In this document: positions 48,085 to 57,985 of the stretch, in pieces | Position numbering within the stretch: position 1 is the first letter of the stretch | How the letters are laid out: each line of letters opens with the position of its first letter | From: Castor canadensis | Lineage: Eukaryota > Chordata > Mammalia > Rodentia > Castoridae | Direction: 5' to 3' | Length of the DNA stretch: 64,000 bases | NCBI RefSeq assembly: GCF_047511655.1 | Contig: NC_133401.1 | Coordinates: 10,696,001-10,760,000 of the forward strand | Made by a program: the position numbers and the translations under genes | The notes under the pieces: generated by a model | Told to the model about the DNA's origin: nothing | Databases searched by the model: none | What the model saw: only the letters and a program-made list of their open reading frames with translations

Positions 48085-48205
48085 AATGGCTGGGCCTGGT
48101 GCTATACACCTGTAATCCCACCACTCTGGGGGCTAAGGCAGGAGGATCACAAGTTCAAGGGCAGCTGAACTACATAGCAAGACCCTGTCTCAGAACAAAA
48201 AAAAA
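48085..48205 (+). mobile_element. B1-like SINE
   Basis: tggctgggcctggtgctata, cacctgtaatcccaccactc, ggcaggaggatcacaagttc, agaccctgtctcagaac and an A tail. Confidence 0.9.
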
Positions 48206-48854
48206 TAACTCCCACGTGTAATACCTGTATAGTAACAGGTTTTGGATTGAAGTCAAGAATCTCACCCTCTAAATCCAAACTTGTTCATCAGGTGAATTGA
48301 GCATCAATGCTCAGGTACATGCAGATCTTCTCAATATGTGCCAAAGACACACGTTCCCTGGCCAATACTCCCCCAAATACAGCACTGAAACAGACAGAGG
48401 ACCAAGTGCAACTAACAAGCCTATTTTCAGAGGAGGGAACTGGAGTTGTATAGCAGTCACTGGTCCAAACCACTTCTGAAAACCAGCAGACACATATCTC
48501 TCATTCTCTTTGGAAATTTTTCTCTGGAGCAATGGGCTTCCCCTTCCATGAACAGCTTCTTTGAATTTCTGCCAACGTGGCAGAGTGACAGCCCTTTCCC
48601 TCCAGAGGGACTCTTCTTCTGCTCCTTAGCAAATCTGCAGAATCACCTAAGAGAAGTCTAAAAACTGGATCAAGGTGGATTGAAGGAAGCCCTGTGAAGC
48701 AGCCTTTGTGTCTGTGAGGACTATCTTGGCATGAATTCTCATCATTGTTCCCATCTCCCACCTTGTCCATTGCCACAGTTTGTTCAAATCTAACCTTACT
48801 AATAGTCATCCTTCTTTCCTTCCCTCTCCTCCAACCTGACTTCCAAATACTTCA
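48206..48854. other. intergenic, nothing recognised
   Basis: Unique sequence of higher GC than the left half. Open frames on both strands across 48297-48809 match no family I know. Confidence 0.45.
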
Positions 48855-48856
48855 AG

Positions 48857-48945
48857 GTAAGCCTGGCAGTATGGTTCAAGTGGTACAGCACTTGCCCGGT
48901 AAGTCCAAGGCTCTGAGTTCAAAACCTCAGTACCACAAAAAATTG
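48857..48945 (+). mobile_element. ID-like monomeric SINE
   Basis: tggcagtatggttcaagtgg, acagcacttgcccggtaagt, ctctgagttcaaaacctcag, taccacaaaaaa. It keeps the tRNA-like A-box and B-box order. Confidence 0.88.
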
Positions 48946-49700
48946 TGGGACAAATTCTCCAAGGGACCAGCACACAGTTGTTGATATACATCAGACCCTT
49001 CCTCATGGATGCTAAACTCCTGGGTTCTGAGTAGGTACAACCTCCCCCTACATCTTCCTGTCTCTTTCTTAGTCACTTCTGTACTTTAATCACAGAAAAT
49101 GGGGCCTCATCACTAGCCTACAATTTGTTTTTTGGGGCATTAGGTAATTCTTGTTCTAAGTGGATTCCTGGAACCCATGAATGGCTGAGAGGAGCATGAG
49201 TTAGGCTTCATATTGCCCTGCCCCTCGGCTGGTGGCCATCTTACCTTAGCGACGCCCATACAACCCTACATGGGGGCCTTTTTAGACATGCACTACAATT
49301 GCACTTCCTTGGATAAGGCTTGCACTTCCTTCCTCAAAGATTGTAAGCTCTTCCCAGTCTGTGGCAAGGCCAAAAAAGAGTAAGTTCTATTCCGAGATGA
49401 TGTTGTCCTTTTTTTTTTATTCTGAAGCTTTTTTTTGTAAGTAACCTTTGCCAATTTCAGATATGAATATGGTCCATTAAATGAAATTATGTGTTTTAAT
49501 ATTTTACCAGTGGGGATGAGTTGCAAATATTTCATTTCACAACACAGATATACTTCCATGTCATCCATTACTTTCAGTCTAGACAGTATTTCAACACTGG
49601 CTGCACCCTGAGAATAAAAATGTGAAAAAACCCAGAAGATAGCTGCCTTGTTATGGATGTGCACATACATTTCGAGATATTTTCTTTCTACTTCTCCATC
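48946..49700. other. intergenic, nothing recognised
   Basis: Unique sequence. A minus-strand open frame at 49293-49670 (125 codons) matches no family I know. Confidence 0.45.
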
Positions 49701-49704
49701 CTCA

Positions 49705-51420
49705 CCTTTTTTATTATCATATTAGTATTATACTGGAGATACATCGTGACACTTAGAAAAGTGTTTACATTTTATCTTAGTTAAATTCACCCCCTCCATC
49801 ACTATTCTTTTTTTTAATTTTTATTTTATTCATATGTGCATACAATGTTTGGGTCATTTCTCCCCCCTTCCCCCCCCACCCCCCCCACCATTCCTCCCCC
49901 AGTCCCTCTCTACACGGCAGAAACTATTTTGCCCTTATCTCTAATTTTGCTGAAGAGAGAATATAAGCAATAATAGGAAGGACCAAGGGGTTTTGCTTGT
50001 TGACATAAGATAGCTATACAGGGAGTTGACTCACATTCATTTCCCATGCATGTGTGTTGCCTTCTAAGTTAATTCTTCTTGAATTAACCTTTTGTCTAGT
50101 TCGTGGTCCCCTTCTCCTATTGGCCTCAGTTGCTTTAAAGTATCTGCTTTAGTTTCTCTGCATTGAGGGCAACAAATGCTATCTAGATTTTTAGGTGTCC
50201 ATCACTATTCTTTATCCCCCTCCCCTCATTCCTGGAATAGTTTCGACAGGTCTCATTTTCCATTTTCATATTTGAATATGTAATATTTCCACCATATTCA
50301 CCTCCCACACCCTTTCCTTACATCCTCCCCCTCCACTGGTGCCAACCCACAGACAGGACCTGACTTACCTTCCTGTTCTCCAGTTTTAAAAAGAGACATT
50401 CTTGTTTAATATGGCTATACAGGGAGTTTCATTATGACATTTCCCTGTATATATGCATTATAACCCAAACTGGTTCAGCCCCGCCATTTTTCTCCTTTCT
50501 ATCTTAGTTCCCTTCTTATGGTGATTTCAAAAGGTTTAAAAATTTCATATTCATTCTGAAATGTACAGCAAACATACTCACCTTCTTTACTTCTTTCTTT
50601 TTCCCACCCCACCCCCCATTATATGCCCTCCCCTTAGCGTAACCTATTTTTTATCATTCTTGTCCTTCATTGTTTGGGTGTCTGTTTATCATTCGGTGGG
50701 ATTTTTGCTTTGATATTTTAACTGTACATGCATTGCGATTAAGTCTGTGTAACTCCCCCTACTGCATTTCTTTGCCCTTTTCCCTATCCTGTTTGACAGT
50801 TTTCAGTGTGTTTCACTGTGTCTGTTCCTGTACTGATGTGATGTATTTCATAATTATTCATTACCTTTCTTTCCTTCTTTTCTTCCCCGCTTGGGCTCCT
50901 CTAATAGTCCCACTTTTGGATACATGCTCTATACATATTTACATGTTTATATTATATTGCTTGTATTTATATTGGCTCTATCTTCCACATATGAGAGAAA
51001 ACATGCAGCCTTTCTCTTTTGAACCTGGGTAACTTCTCTTAAGATGATGTTCTCCATCCATTTACCTGCAAAACACAAAATTTCATTCTTCTGTATGGCT
51101 GAATAAAATTCCATTGTATTCATATACCACATTTTCTTAATCCATTCATCAGTTGTGGGGCATCTTGGCTATTTCCATAGCTTGGCTGTTGTGACTAGTG
51201 CTGCAATAAACATGGGTGTGCAAGTCCCTTTATTGTATCCTGATTACATTCTTTCTAGTTTATCATTAGGAGTGGAATTGCTGAATCAAATGGCAGTTCT
51301 ATTTTTAGGTTCTTGAGGAGGCTCCCTACTGTTTTCCATAGTGGCTGTACTAATTTACATTCCCACCAGCAGCGTATGACCGTTCCTTTTCCCCCACATC
51401 CTCACCAACATTTGGACAAT
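49705..51420 (-). mobile_element. inverted L1 3' end, split by a younger L1
   Basis: Host L1 antisense tail: tactggagatacatcgtgac at the left, then after the nested insertion cattcctggaatagtttcga, gccaacccacagacaggac, ggctatacagggagtttcat, cttcttatggtgatttcaa, then the ORF2 end (ttccattgtattcatatacc, ggctgttgtgactagtgctg, ggctccctactgttttccat) to about 51420. Confidence 0.9.
49811..50197 (-). mobile_element. young L1 3' tail nested in older L1, 16-bp TSD
   Basis: Inverted L1 tail of the subfamily at 2809-3300: T-run, attcatatgtgcatacaatg, the C-rich complement of the G tract (49860-49905), ctattattgcttatattc-type sequence and the start of the 3' UTR near 50197. It is bordered by the perfect direct repeat tccatcactattcttt at 49795-49810 and 50198-50213. 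Removing it restores the older L1. Confidence 0.96.
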
Positions 51421-51825
51421 GCTGTCTTTGATGCCAAAGTCGCCCAGACCTGGTTTCTTCCATGGTACTGTCCATGGTGCTGACTGATGCTGGGTCTGGA
51501 CCTCTGCTTCCAAGTAAGGAGCAGGCAAGACAGAGAAAGAGGTTGTTCCATGAGTCCTATCTCAAAATCTCTACGATGATGAAAGAGTGATTCACTTGGA
51601 TTTTCTGAACAAAAATCACTGAATTGTTTCAGATTTTCTGAGCACAATTTCATATTCAATAGTGTTTAACACTGGAGAAACACATTTCATCACCATTCTG
51701 AGGTTGGCTAGATAGGCTTAGAGAAAAAACAATAGCCGAAGTAAATGGTGTCTAGGGAGTGATGAAACCACAGACCTACATGGCAGCATGACATCATGAG
51801 ATCACCCAAAATATAAAAAATAAGA
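51421..51825. other. intergenic, nothing recognised
   Basis: Unique sequence between an inverted L1 and an LTR. No exon recognised. Confidence 0.4.
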
Positions 51826-51829
51826 TCAC

Positions 51830-52550
51830 CTAAAACTGGCTAAGAACAACATGACTGACCAAGACGACCAGTAACTGTCTTTTGCCTTGTTATAATTGAA
51901 ACAGATGGTAGGGACCCACCTCTCCCTGGGGCACTGGGACAGAAGTTAAACATTGTTACAACACCGTTATGTCCTGTTAAAAACACTTGTTACTAATAGG
52001 CCTTTGTTTTAATTACCCTTCTGAAAGTTTTTTTTTGGGGGGTTGCCAGAGTGGCTCAAATGGTAGCGTACCTGATGAGCAACTGTGAGGCCCTGAGTTC
52101 AAACCCCAGTACCGCCAAAAGGAAAAAAGTTTTTCTTTCAAATGTGCAGAGATATTGAGGGCTGGGGAGACTTAATTTCCTAATTGACAGCTGCCAGACT
52201 CTCCTCTGGGGCCCTGGCTGCATTGAGCAAAGACAGCCAAGCTAGGCATCCCAGCAGCCCTTATGCCAACACCCAAAGCATCACTCCTGCTCCAGAAGGC
52301 ACTGCCCCAACAAAACACCAACTGTCTACCTAACAGAAAACCTGTGATTGATGTGAACACAGTCCTCATTTGCATAAGAGACTGCTGTGATTGGTGATTG
52401 GTGCAGACATCCTTGTTCCCACCCCCTTCTGGCTATAAGAGCAGGCTGTTCACCTCACTTCCTGAGCAGGTGGGAGATGCCCTCCTTGCTACCCTCAGTG
52501 GTGTTCATCAGATCTCAATAAAGACTTCCACTCCAGTAGTCTTGTCAACC
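51830..52550 (+). mobile_element. LTR of an endogenous retrovirus-like element (fossil), SINE inside
   Basis: Promoter-like and polyadenylation parts are in LTR order: a gattggtgattggtgca (CCAAT-type) block near 52390, a TATA-like ctataaga near 52433, and aataaa at 52517-52522 followed by a T/C-rich end. About 300 bp of leader-like sequence follows (52551-52870), with no clear primer binding site. The left border is approximate. An ID-like SINE is inserted at 52040-52130. Family uncertain; the retroviral genes are absent. Confidence 0.6.
52040..52130 (+). mobile_element. ID-like monomeric SINE inside LTR
   Basis: ttgccagagtggctcaaatg, ggccctgagttcaaacccca, gtaccgccaaaagg. Flanking aaagttttt-type repeats may be its target-site duplication. 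Confidence 0.9.
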
Positions 52551-52870
52551 TTTGCTGAGGTGCAATATGAAGAAAAAGAAGAGAAGAAGCCACAGTGGCA
52601 GGAAGGAAGCTGCCCCAGCAGCAAGGCAAAAGTGAGGCCAGCAAGCAGCCCCCACAGTAGCAGAAGTCTTATTAGTAGAGTGAGGGGTCCCCAAGGGGAA
52701 CAGTCAGTCACAACTGATTGGCAGAGTGAAACTGACAGGAGTTGACAGCAGAGTGGTGAAAGTGAAATTGACTGCGGGAGAGGCTGAAAGTGAAAATCAG
52801 TGTGGCTTGTTAAGATCAGCTGGCAGAGAGACCCCTCCACCCCAGCTCCCGGCTAGGAGCACAAAAGAAC
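52551..52870 (+). mobile_element. possible LTR-element leader, no gene
   Basis: Purine-rich stretch with short internal repeats (agtgaaactgacagg, agtgaaattgactg, aagtgaaaatcagtg) between the LTR and an inverted SINE. It may be the untranslated leader of the LTR element. No coding similarity is seen. Confidence 0.35.
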
Positions 52871-52954
52871 TGTAGCACTTATGGCCTTGGCTGTCAGTGG
52901 CCTCCCCCACAGGACTGACTACCACTGCCCACTGCCATCCACTCCACCACCTGC

Positions 52955-53055
52955 TGTTGTTTTGGTTTTGTTTTTTGCAACACTGGGGTTTAAACTCAGG
53001 GCCTCATGCTTGCTAGGCAGACACTCTACCACTTGAGCCACTCCGCCAACCCTAT
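52955..53055 (-). mobile_element. inverted ID-like SINE
   Basis: T-rich start, acactggggtttaaactcag, ggcctcatgcttgctaggca, gacactctaccacttgagcc. Confidence 0.9.
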
Positions 53056-53117
53056 ACCACTTGCAAACAGCAGCCAAGGGACTGGAATAATTGCAGAAGC
53101 TCCTCCTCATCTACTCA

Positions 53118-53450
53118 TGATTTTGTTTATTTTGTTTTTTTGGTATTGGGGATTCTCGCTTGCTAGGCAAGTACTCTACCATTTGAGCCATGCCCTCAGC
53201 CCTTTTCTGCCTTATTTTTCAGATAGTATTTCATGCTTTTTTGCTCGAGGTAGCCTCAAACCACAATCCTCCTACCTACACCTCCCACACAGTTGTGGGA
53301 TTATAGATGTGTGCCACCACTGCCTGGCTTACTCTTTGAGATAGAGTCTTCTAACTTTTTTGCCCAGACTGGCCTCAAGCTATAATCCTCCTGTCTCCCG
53401 TCTCCCAAGTAGCTGAGATTACAGCTGTGAGTCACTGAGCTCAGCCCCTA
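53118..53450 (-). mobile_element. inverted composite SINE (ID-like + two B1-like units)
   Basis: An ID-like unit (ggggattctcgcttgctagg, ctaccatttgagccatgcc) is followed by two B1-like arms in tandem (tgtgggattatagatgtgt, gagattacagctgtgagtc). This is a longer composite than the usual dimer. Confidence 0.85.
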
Positions 53451-53684
53451 CCCATGATTTCTATCTGTATAGAACAAAAGGACCCCAGACAGCTGGTTTG
53501 GAAACTAATGAAATCTCTATATAGCCTTGCAAAATTGCCTACTCCCCTCACACATCTGATGCTGTGACACATGCAAAAAATCCGTATAAGGACGGAAAAA
53601 GAAGGAAACCCTACTCTGGGAAAATCTCAACTCATTCCTGGAATCCCCCACTTTCTCCCTGCCTTAACTCGTGGATAATCCTCC
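53451..53684. other. short unique spacer
   Basis: Nothing recognised. Confidence 0.4.
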
Positions 53685-53970
53685 CTTCCAAGCCAGTGGT
53701 GTGGTGGTGCAGTCCTGTAATCCCAGCACCTGGTAAGTGGAGGCAGGAGGATCAAGAGTTGGATACCAGTCTGGGCTACACAGTGAGACACTGATTCAAA
53801 AACAAGGGCTGGCTTAAGTGGTACAGTGCCAGCCCAGTAAGCATCAGAGCCTGAATTCAAATCCCTAGAACCAAAAAAAACATCTTCAGTGCTGAAGGCG
53901 TGGCTCAAGTGCTAGAGTGTCTGCCTAGCAAGCACCAGGCTTGAGTTCAAATCCCAGTACCACCAAAAAA
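53685..53970 (+). mobile_element. B1-like + ID-like SINE pair, then another ID-like monomer
   Basis: A B1-like arm (gcagtcctgtaatcccagca, ggcaggaggatcaagagttg) and an ID-like arm (gctggcttaagtggtacagt) end in an A-run at about 53873-53881. They are followed by a fresh ID-like unit (gtggctcaagtgctagagtg, caaatcccagtaccaccaa) with its own A tail. Confidence 0.9.
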
Positions 53971-54124
53971 ATAAAAATCCTTCCCATTAAAGTTTATCCA
54001 CAAATGCTAACCAAAATTCTGAGGCATGCAACTACGACTGAGAGTTAGGAGATAGAAAATAGACTGATATGGACAAGGGAACCTCAAGGGAAATACACCA
54101 AGGACACAGAGACACGACAAACAG
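53971..54124. other. short unique spacer
   Basis: Nothing recognised. Confidence 0.4.
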
Positions 54125-54560
54125 GTGAGGGGAGTGGGGAATCTTGAAACCGCTCACTCAAGCCTTGAAACTGCTGAGGCACATGAACGCATGTGTCCAT
54201 GCCCTGATAGGAGGCTCAGCCAGGGCGTGGGACCTCAGAGCCAATCAGAAAAGACACGGGGAGCATGCGCAACCCCCTGGATGATGCCGATTGGCTGGCA
54301 AAGGCGTCCACCCCATGAATGGAGTGGTAACACCGAGACACAGTGGACTTCCCTTCAACCAGGAAATAAACCCATTATAAAACCCCAAGACAAAGGAGCC
54401 TCCAGTGACTCAACCTTTCTGAGACCTTCCCATGAAGGAATTCCTCAACACTTTTCCTCTCTGCTCAGATAAAGCTTTGCCCTTTTGCTGACCACGTTGT
54501 TTGTGACTTTCAGTTGTGACTTTCAGTCTTCAATCGCGAGACACAGTTCCTGCAAACACC
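54125..54560 (+). mobile_element. solo LTR-like fossil
   Basis: The layout is that of an LTR: it opens near tgaggggagtggggaatc, has two gattggc/ccaatc-type CCAAT motifs near 54240-54295, a TATA box (tataaa, 54376-54381) and gataaa at 54468 followed by a T/G-rich end. No primer binding site or gag is seen, so it is probably a solo LTR. The end (gctttgcccttttgctgacc) resembles 61560-61600, which suggests a related LTR there. The right border is approximate. Confidence 0.6.
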
Positions 54561-54780
54561 AGCACACACACTAGACCACCGCGTCGCCACCCTGTAGACG
54601 CCTGTCCTCAGCCCTCGAGTGTGTTCTCCGCTCTGGAGTAAAACTCTCTTCACTTCCTCACTTTGTCTCCTCTCTGAACAATCTCTGAGGGTAGCGAGAA
54701 CTTCAGTGTGGTCACTATCACTGAGATCTTCCCAGTCTCCACCCATCAGCTGCAATTCCACATACGTATCATTCAATTAA
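54561..54780. other. unique spacer, possibly LTR-element flank
   Basis: GC-moderate sequence (gaccaccgcgtcgccaccct) without a recognisable exon or repeat. Confidence 0.35.
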
Positions 54781-54784
54781 ACTA

Positions 54785-55015
54785 ATCTGGCCATGGTGGT
54801 GATGACTGTAATCCTAGCACTCAGAATGCACAGACAGGCCAGGCACCGATGGCTCACTCCTGTAATCCCAGCTACTCAGGAGGCAGACATCAGGAGGATC
54901 GAGGTTCCAAGACAGCCATGGCAAATAGTTCAAAAAAACCCAACACAAAAAAGGCTGGTGGAGTGGCTCAAGGTGTAGACTCTGATTTCAAGCATCAGTG
55001 CTGCAAAAAGAAAAG
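54785..55015 (+). mobile_element. B1 scrap plus B1 + ID-like dimeric SINE
   Basis: A short B1 5' scrap (ctggccatggtggtgatgac) at 54785-54838 is followed by a dimer: caccgatggctcactcctgt, aatcccagctactcaggagg, ggctggtggagtggctcaag, ctgatttcaagcatcagtgc. Confidence 0.9.
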
Positions 55016-55545
55016 CCCAAAAATGACGATGAGTTTCTGTGTTTTGCAGCTCCTCCTCCAATATGGGGAAAAGAGAAGGATGTCCTCTTGCCTGAGCAAG
55101 CCTGGCTGTTATGCCTTAAATTACAGCTCAGTGTGGCAGAGCCTTGAAGTGCACTGGGGTGTTCCAGACAATCTGGGTGCAAAAGAAGGCTGGCGGATTC
55201 CAAAACTTCTTTTCTCAGCGTGGGGCCTGATTTGGGGGAAACAGTGACAGTTGAGCTCCTCAAGGAGAATGGATAATTGTTAAGAGACCATCAAGATGAT
55301 GCTAGTGAAGGGGCAATGGCTGCAGCCTTGGCTGAACATGCACCAACCATGCGTGTGAAGAGCATCCCAGAGTACAAGAATTGATTGTGATCAGCAGATT
55401 CTCAACACCTGTGACCTTTTATTACTAGTTCTAAGTGCGCTTTACTTTTTAATTCTTTATGACAAGTGGTAGCTGTATAATAATTACCAACAAAAAACAA
55501 TTTAAAAATTTAAATTTGGGGTTCTCAAGAGATGAGGAACTTTTA
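55016..55545. other. unique sequence, unrecognised
   Basis: About 530 bp flanked by SINEs. Plus-strand frames give short protein-like runs (VTVELLKENG near 55240-55270 and AAALAEHAPTMRVKSIPE near 55315-55375), interrupted by stops. This may be a retrocopy of an unknown gene. No family could be named. Confidence 0.35.
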
Positions 55546-55547
55546 AG

Positions 55548-55660
55548 CTGGGTGTGGTAGTTCACACCGGTAATCCCAGCTATTGGGGAGGGAGAAATAG
55601 GAGGACGGTGGTCATAGCCTTCTGGACAAAGAAGTCTGAGATCCGATCTGAGACTCGGGA
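55548..55660 (+). mobile_element. B1-like SINE fragment
   Basis: gctgggtgtggtagttcaca, ccggtaatcccagctattgg, then a run-on into the GA tract. Confidence 0.82.
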
Positions 55661-55696
55661 GACAGAAAGAGAGAGAGAGGGGAAGGGAGAGAGGAG

Positions 55697-55742
<46 letters not shown>
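55660..55742. repeat. (GA)n tract
   Basis: About 80 bp of nearly pure GA/GGA purine repeat on the plus strand, growing out of the SINE 3' end. Confidence 0.95.
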
Positions 55743-55897
55743 CACCTCTGTTTTGGCAAGTGAATATAACTACAGACATACCTAAGGCAGTAATAACAAT
55801 AATGAGTCTGGAGAAGTGTGCACACTTGCGTGAGAATTAACTTTCTGCACACAGAAGAGAGGACAAAGAAAACTTCTACGTTCCCTTACGTTTTAAA

Positions 55898-56060
55898 ACA
55901 TTTCCAGGCGTGTTGGTGCACGCCTATAATTCTAGGTACTCGGGAGGATCTCGCGTTCAAGGCCAGCCAGGGCAAGCAGCTGACAGATCCTATCTCAGAA
56001 ACAAAATAAAAACAAAAGCACAAGGCCGAGTTCAATCCCCAGTACTGCAACAAAAATAAA
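55898..56060 (+). mobile_element. B1 + ID-like SINE
   Basis: ccaggcgtgttggtgcacgc, ggaggatctcgcgttcaagg and agatcctatctcagaaac, then a shortened ID-like end (gccgagttcaatccccagta). It retains several CpGs, hinting at youth or location next to unmethylated DNA. Confidence 0.85.
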
Positions 56061-56199
56061 TAACAATGAAAACAAAGTAAGACTACTAAACTGAGACATG
56101 AGCATGTGTACCTTCCGAAGAATTATTCTTCTGAAATTTAAAATACGACAACGGCCCTTGTCACTTTCTTGGGACCAGGAGCAATTTGTGCCCGACAGA

Positions 56200-56800
56200 C
56201 TTTTAGCGGGACGAGCTCCACTCAACCGCCCTGGATTATAGATGGGCGCCGGCGCGCACAGAGACGCTTTTACGAGCGCGCGCTGTCACAGAGACACTTT
56301 TACGTGTGCGCGCTGTCACAGACGCTTACGTGCGCGCTCTCTCACAGAGACGCTTTTACGTGCGCGCTCTCTCACAGAGACGCTTTTACGTGATTTTATG
56401 TGCGCGCTCTCTCACAGACGCTTACGTGCGCGCGCGTCCATAGAGACGCTATTTTCCCTCGCGCGCTCTCGCGGGGCCGCTTTTGTGCACGTTCACGATT
56501 CGTGACGCTCGCGCGCACAGCGCCCTTGGAGACCTTTGGCAGCGAAGCGGGGCCGCGTCTCCCCGCAGGCGGCCGTGTATGGCGGGAGCCGCCCAGGCGG
56601 AGCTCCGGGAAGGCGGAGGAGGCCCCGAGAGCCCCAGCGCGAACCCGAAGGCTTCAGGCCTGAGTTTGGGCAAGAGGTGCCCGACGCCAGGACAGCGGTT
56701 CGAGAGGGTTGGAGGAACCCACGGATGTGCTGAGGCCCGCGGCATCGGGATCGCATGGGAGCCGTCGCAGATCTCAGTGTCCGCGGCGATCCGCCTGGAG
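56200..56800. promoter_or_regulatory. CpG-island-like block
   Basis: About 600 bp of strikingly CpG- and GC-rich DNA in an otherwise CpG-poor window. The left part is a CpG-rich minisatellite (56257-56476). The right part (56476-56800) is unique GC-rich sequence such as gaagcggggccgcgtctccc and cgcaggcggccgtgtatggc. Such retention of CpG normally means an unmethylated promoter or origin in the germ line. No first exon, TATA or known gene could be recognised, and long frames through it are not conserved-looking. Confidence 0.7.
56257..56476. repeat. CpG-rich minisatellite, about 28-30 bp units, 7-8 copies
   Basis: Units of the form cacagagacgcttttacg followed by tgcgcgctctct recur with small length changes. 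Two copies near 56340-56390 are identical. Variants differ by loss of agag or ttt. Each unit keeps three to five CpG sites. Confidence 0.92.
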
Positions 56801-56955
56801 GAGAGAGAGAGAGAGAGAGAGGAAGAGAGAGGGAGAGAGAGAGAGGGAGGAAGAGAGACAGAGAGAGAGAGAGAGAGAGGAAGAGAGACGGAGAGAGAGA
56901 GAGGAAGAGAGAGGGAGAGAAAGAAAGAGAGAGGGAGAGAGAGAGAAAGAGAACA
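56800..56955. repeat. (GA)n / (GGA)n purine tract
   Basis: About 155 bp of almost pure purine on the plus strand, directly attached to the CpG-rich block and followed by an A-run (56967-56981). It accounts for the long Arg/Glu frames here. Confidence 0.95.
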
Positions 56956-57200
56956 CCGCAAAAAATTAAAAAAAAAAAAAAGACATAGTCCTTTGCCCAG
57001 CCAACGTTTTTATTTTGGAAAATTATCGAAATCGAGGCAGAAGAGAGCACAGTTGGAAATATATATATATATAATTATTGTCCGGAAACGAAGAGTGAAG
57101 CTAAGGGATTTTGAATCCTGTTTAACTCACTGCAGAGTTATCTCTGCGAGAATAAAGTGGGAGCAACGTGAATATCACGAAGACGATGAGGGCGGTAAGA
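56956..57200. other. unique spacer with A-run and AT repeat
   Basis: A-run at 56967-56981 and a short (AT)n at 57060-57072. No gene seen. Confidence 0.4.
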
Positions 57201-57201
57201 C

Positions 57202-57276
57202 GGGGCTAGCTATAGCTCAGTGGTAAAGGGCTTGGCCAGAGTGTGTAAGGACGTGGGTTCGATTCCCAGTGCTGCA
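57202..57276 (+). mobile_element. tRNA-Ala-like ID element core, no A tail
   Basis: A tRNA-like unit with a consensus RNA polymerase III A box (tagctcagtgg, 57213-57223) and B box (ggttcgattcc, 57256-57266), and a well-paired T arm (tgggttcgattccca). It resembles BC1/ID RNA (gctcagtggtagagcgcttg...). The acceptor ends pair poorly and there is no A tail, so it is not an obvious tRNA gene. It could be an old ID master-like copy. Confidence 0.75.
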
Positions 57277-57730
57277 CGTGTCACTGTATGAGTGTGTGCT
57301 GTGCGCTGAGGCCACTTGTGCTTTGTCCCCATTTTTAAAATGTTTTTATTTTTAGGTATGGTCTCTAATGTTAGCACTGGAAGACTATTAAGGAACTTTT
57401 GAACTTTCAGATTTTGTTCTGTCCTTGTCGTAGTCAACAAAGGCTAATTGCTTAGTGGAAGATTAATTTTGTTTACCGAGGTATTTGAAATGGCATTAAA
57501 TTCACGTAGAAAAATATGTTTTATGGGAACTGTTTCTGAAATGTAGGGGGACCTATATTTTTTGGTTTGACTGTGAATTTTTTTTTATTTTTTGCTTAGG
57601 TAATATTCAATGAAAAGACTCCAAAAAAAAAAAGTATAAAAATTCAGTGAAATTTCTCCTTGCCTGTTACCCACCCACCCAGGTCCACCTACAACTCCAC
57701 AAATAATCACAGTTGTTAGTTTATTTTTTT
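57277..57730. other. unique sequence, nothing recognised
   Basis: AT-rich, with T-runs and an A-run near 57625. No exon seen. Confidence 0.4.
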
Positions 57731-57734
57731 GTTT

Positions 57735-57985
57735 TGGGCGGTACTGGGATTTGAACTCAGTTTGAATGCCTCCAACCCTTTACTCTGGTTATTATGGGGA
57801 TAGGGTGTCACTTTTTGTCCCAGTCTGGACGGCTATCCTATTTATGTCTCCACAGAATCTGGGATGACAGGCGTGTACCACCAGCACAACTTTTTCTGTT
57901 GAGATGGGGGGGGTGTTGTCCTCACCAATTTTAGGTCTTTTTGCCAGTGCTGGCCTGGAACTGTGATTGCCTGATAGCAGCCTCC
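57735..57985 (-). mobile_element. inverted B1-like SINE(s)
   Basis: ggtactgggatttgaactca, gggatgacaggcgtgtacc and ccagtgctggcctggaactg are complements of ID-like and B1-like arms. The right end merges into a 60-bp minisatellite. Confidence 0.75.

Noticed and set aside
56483-57226. A 247-codon plus-strand open frame through the CpG block and GA tract
   Set aside because: Half of it is the Arg/Glu reading of a GA repeat and the rest matches no family. The minus strand is open equally far. It is a by-product of composition.
57202-57276. A functional tRNA gene
   Set aside because: Box A and box B are good, but the acceptor and anticodon stems do not pair as in a tRNA. It resembles ID/BC1-type elements instead.
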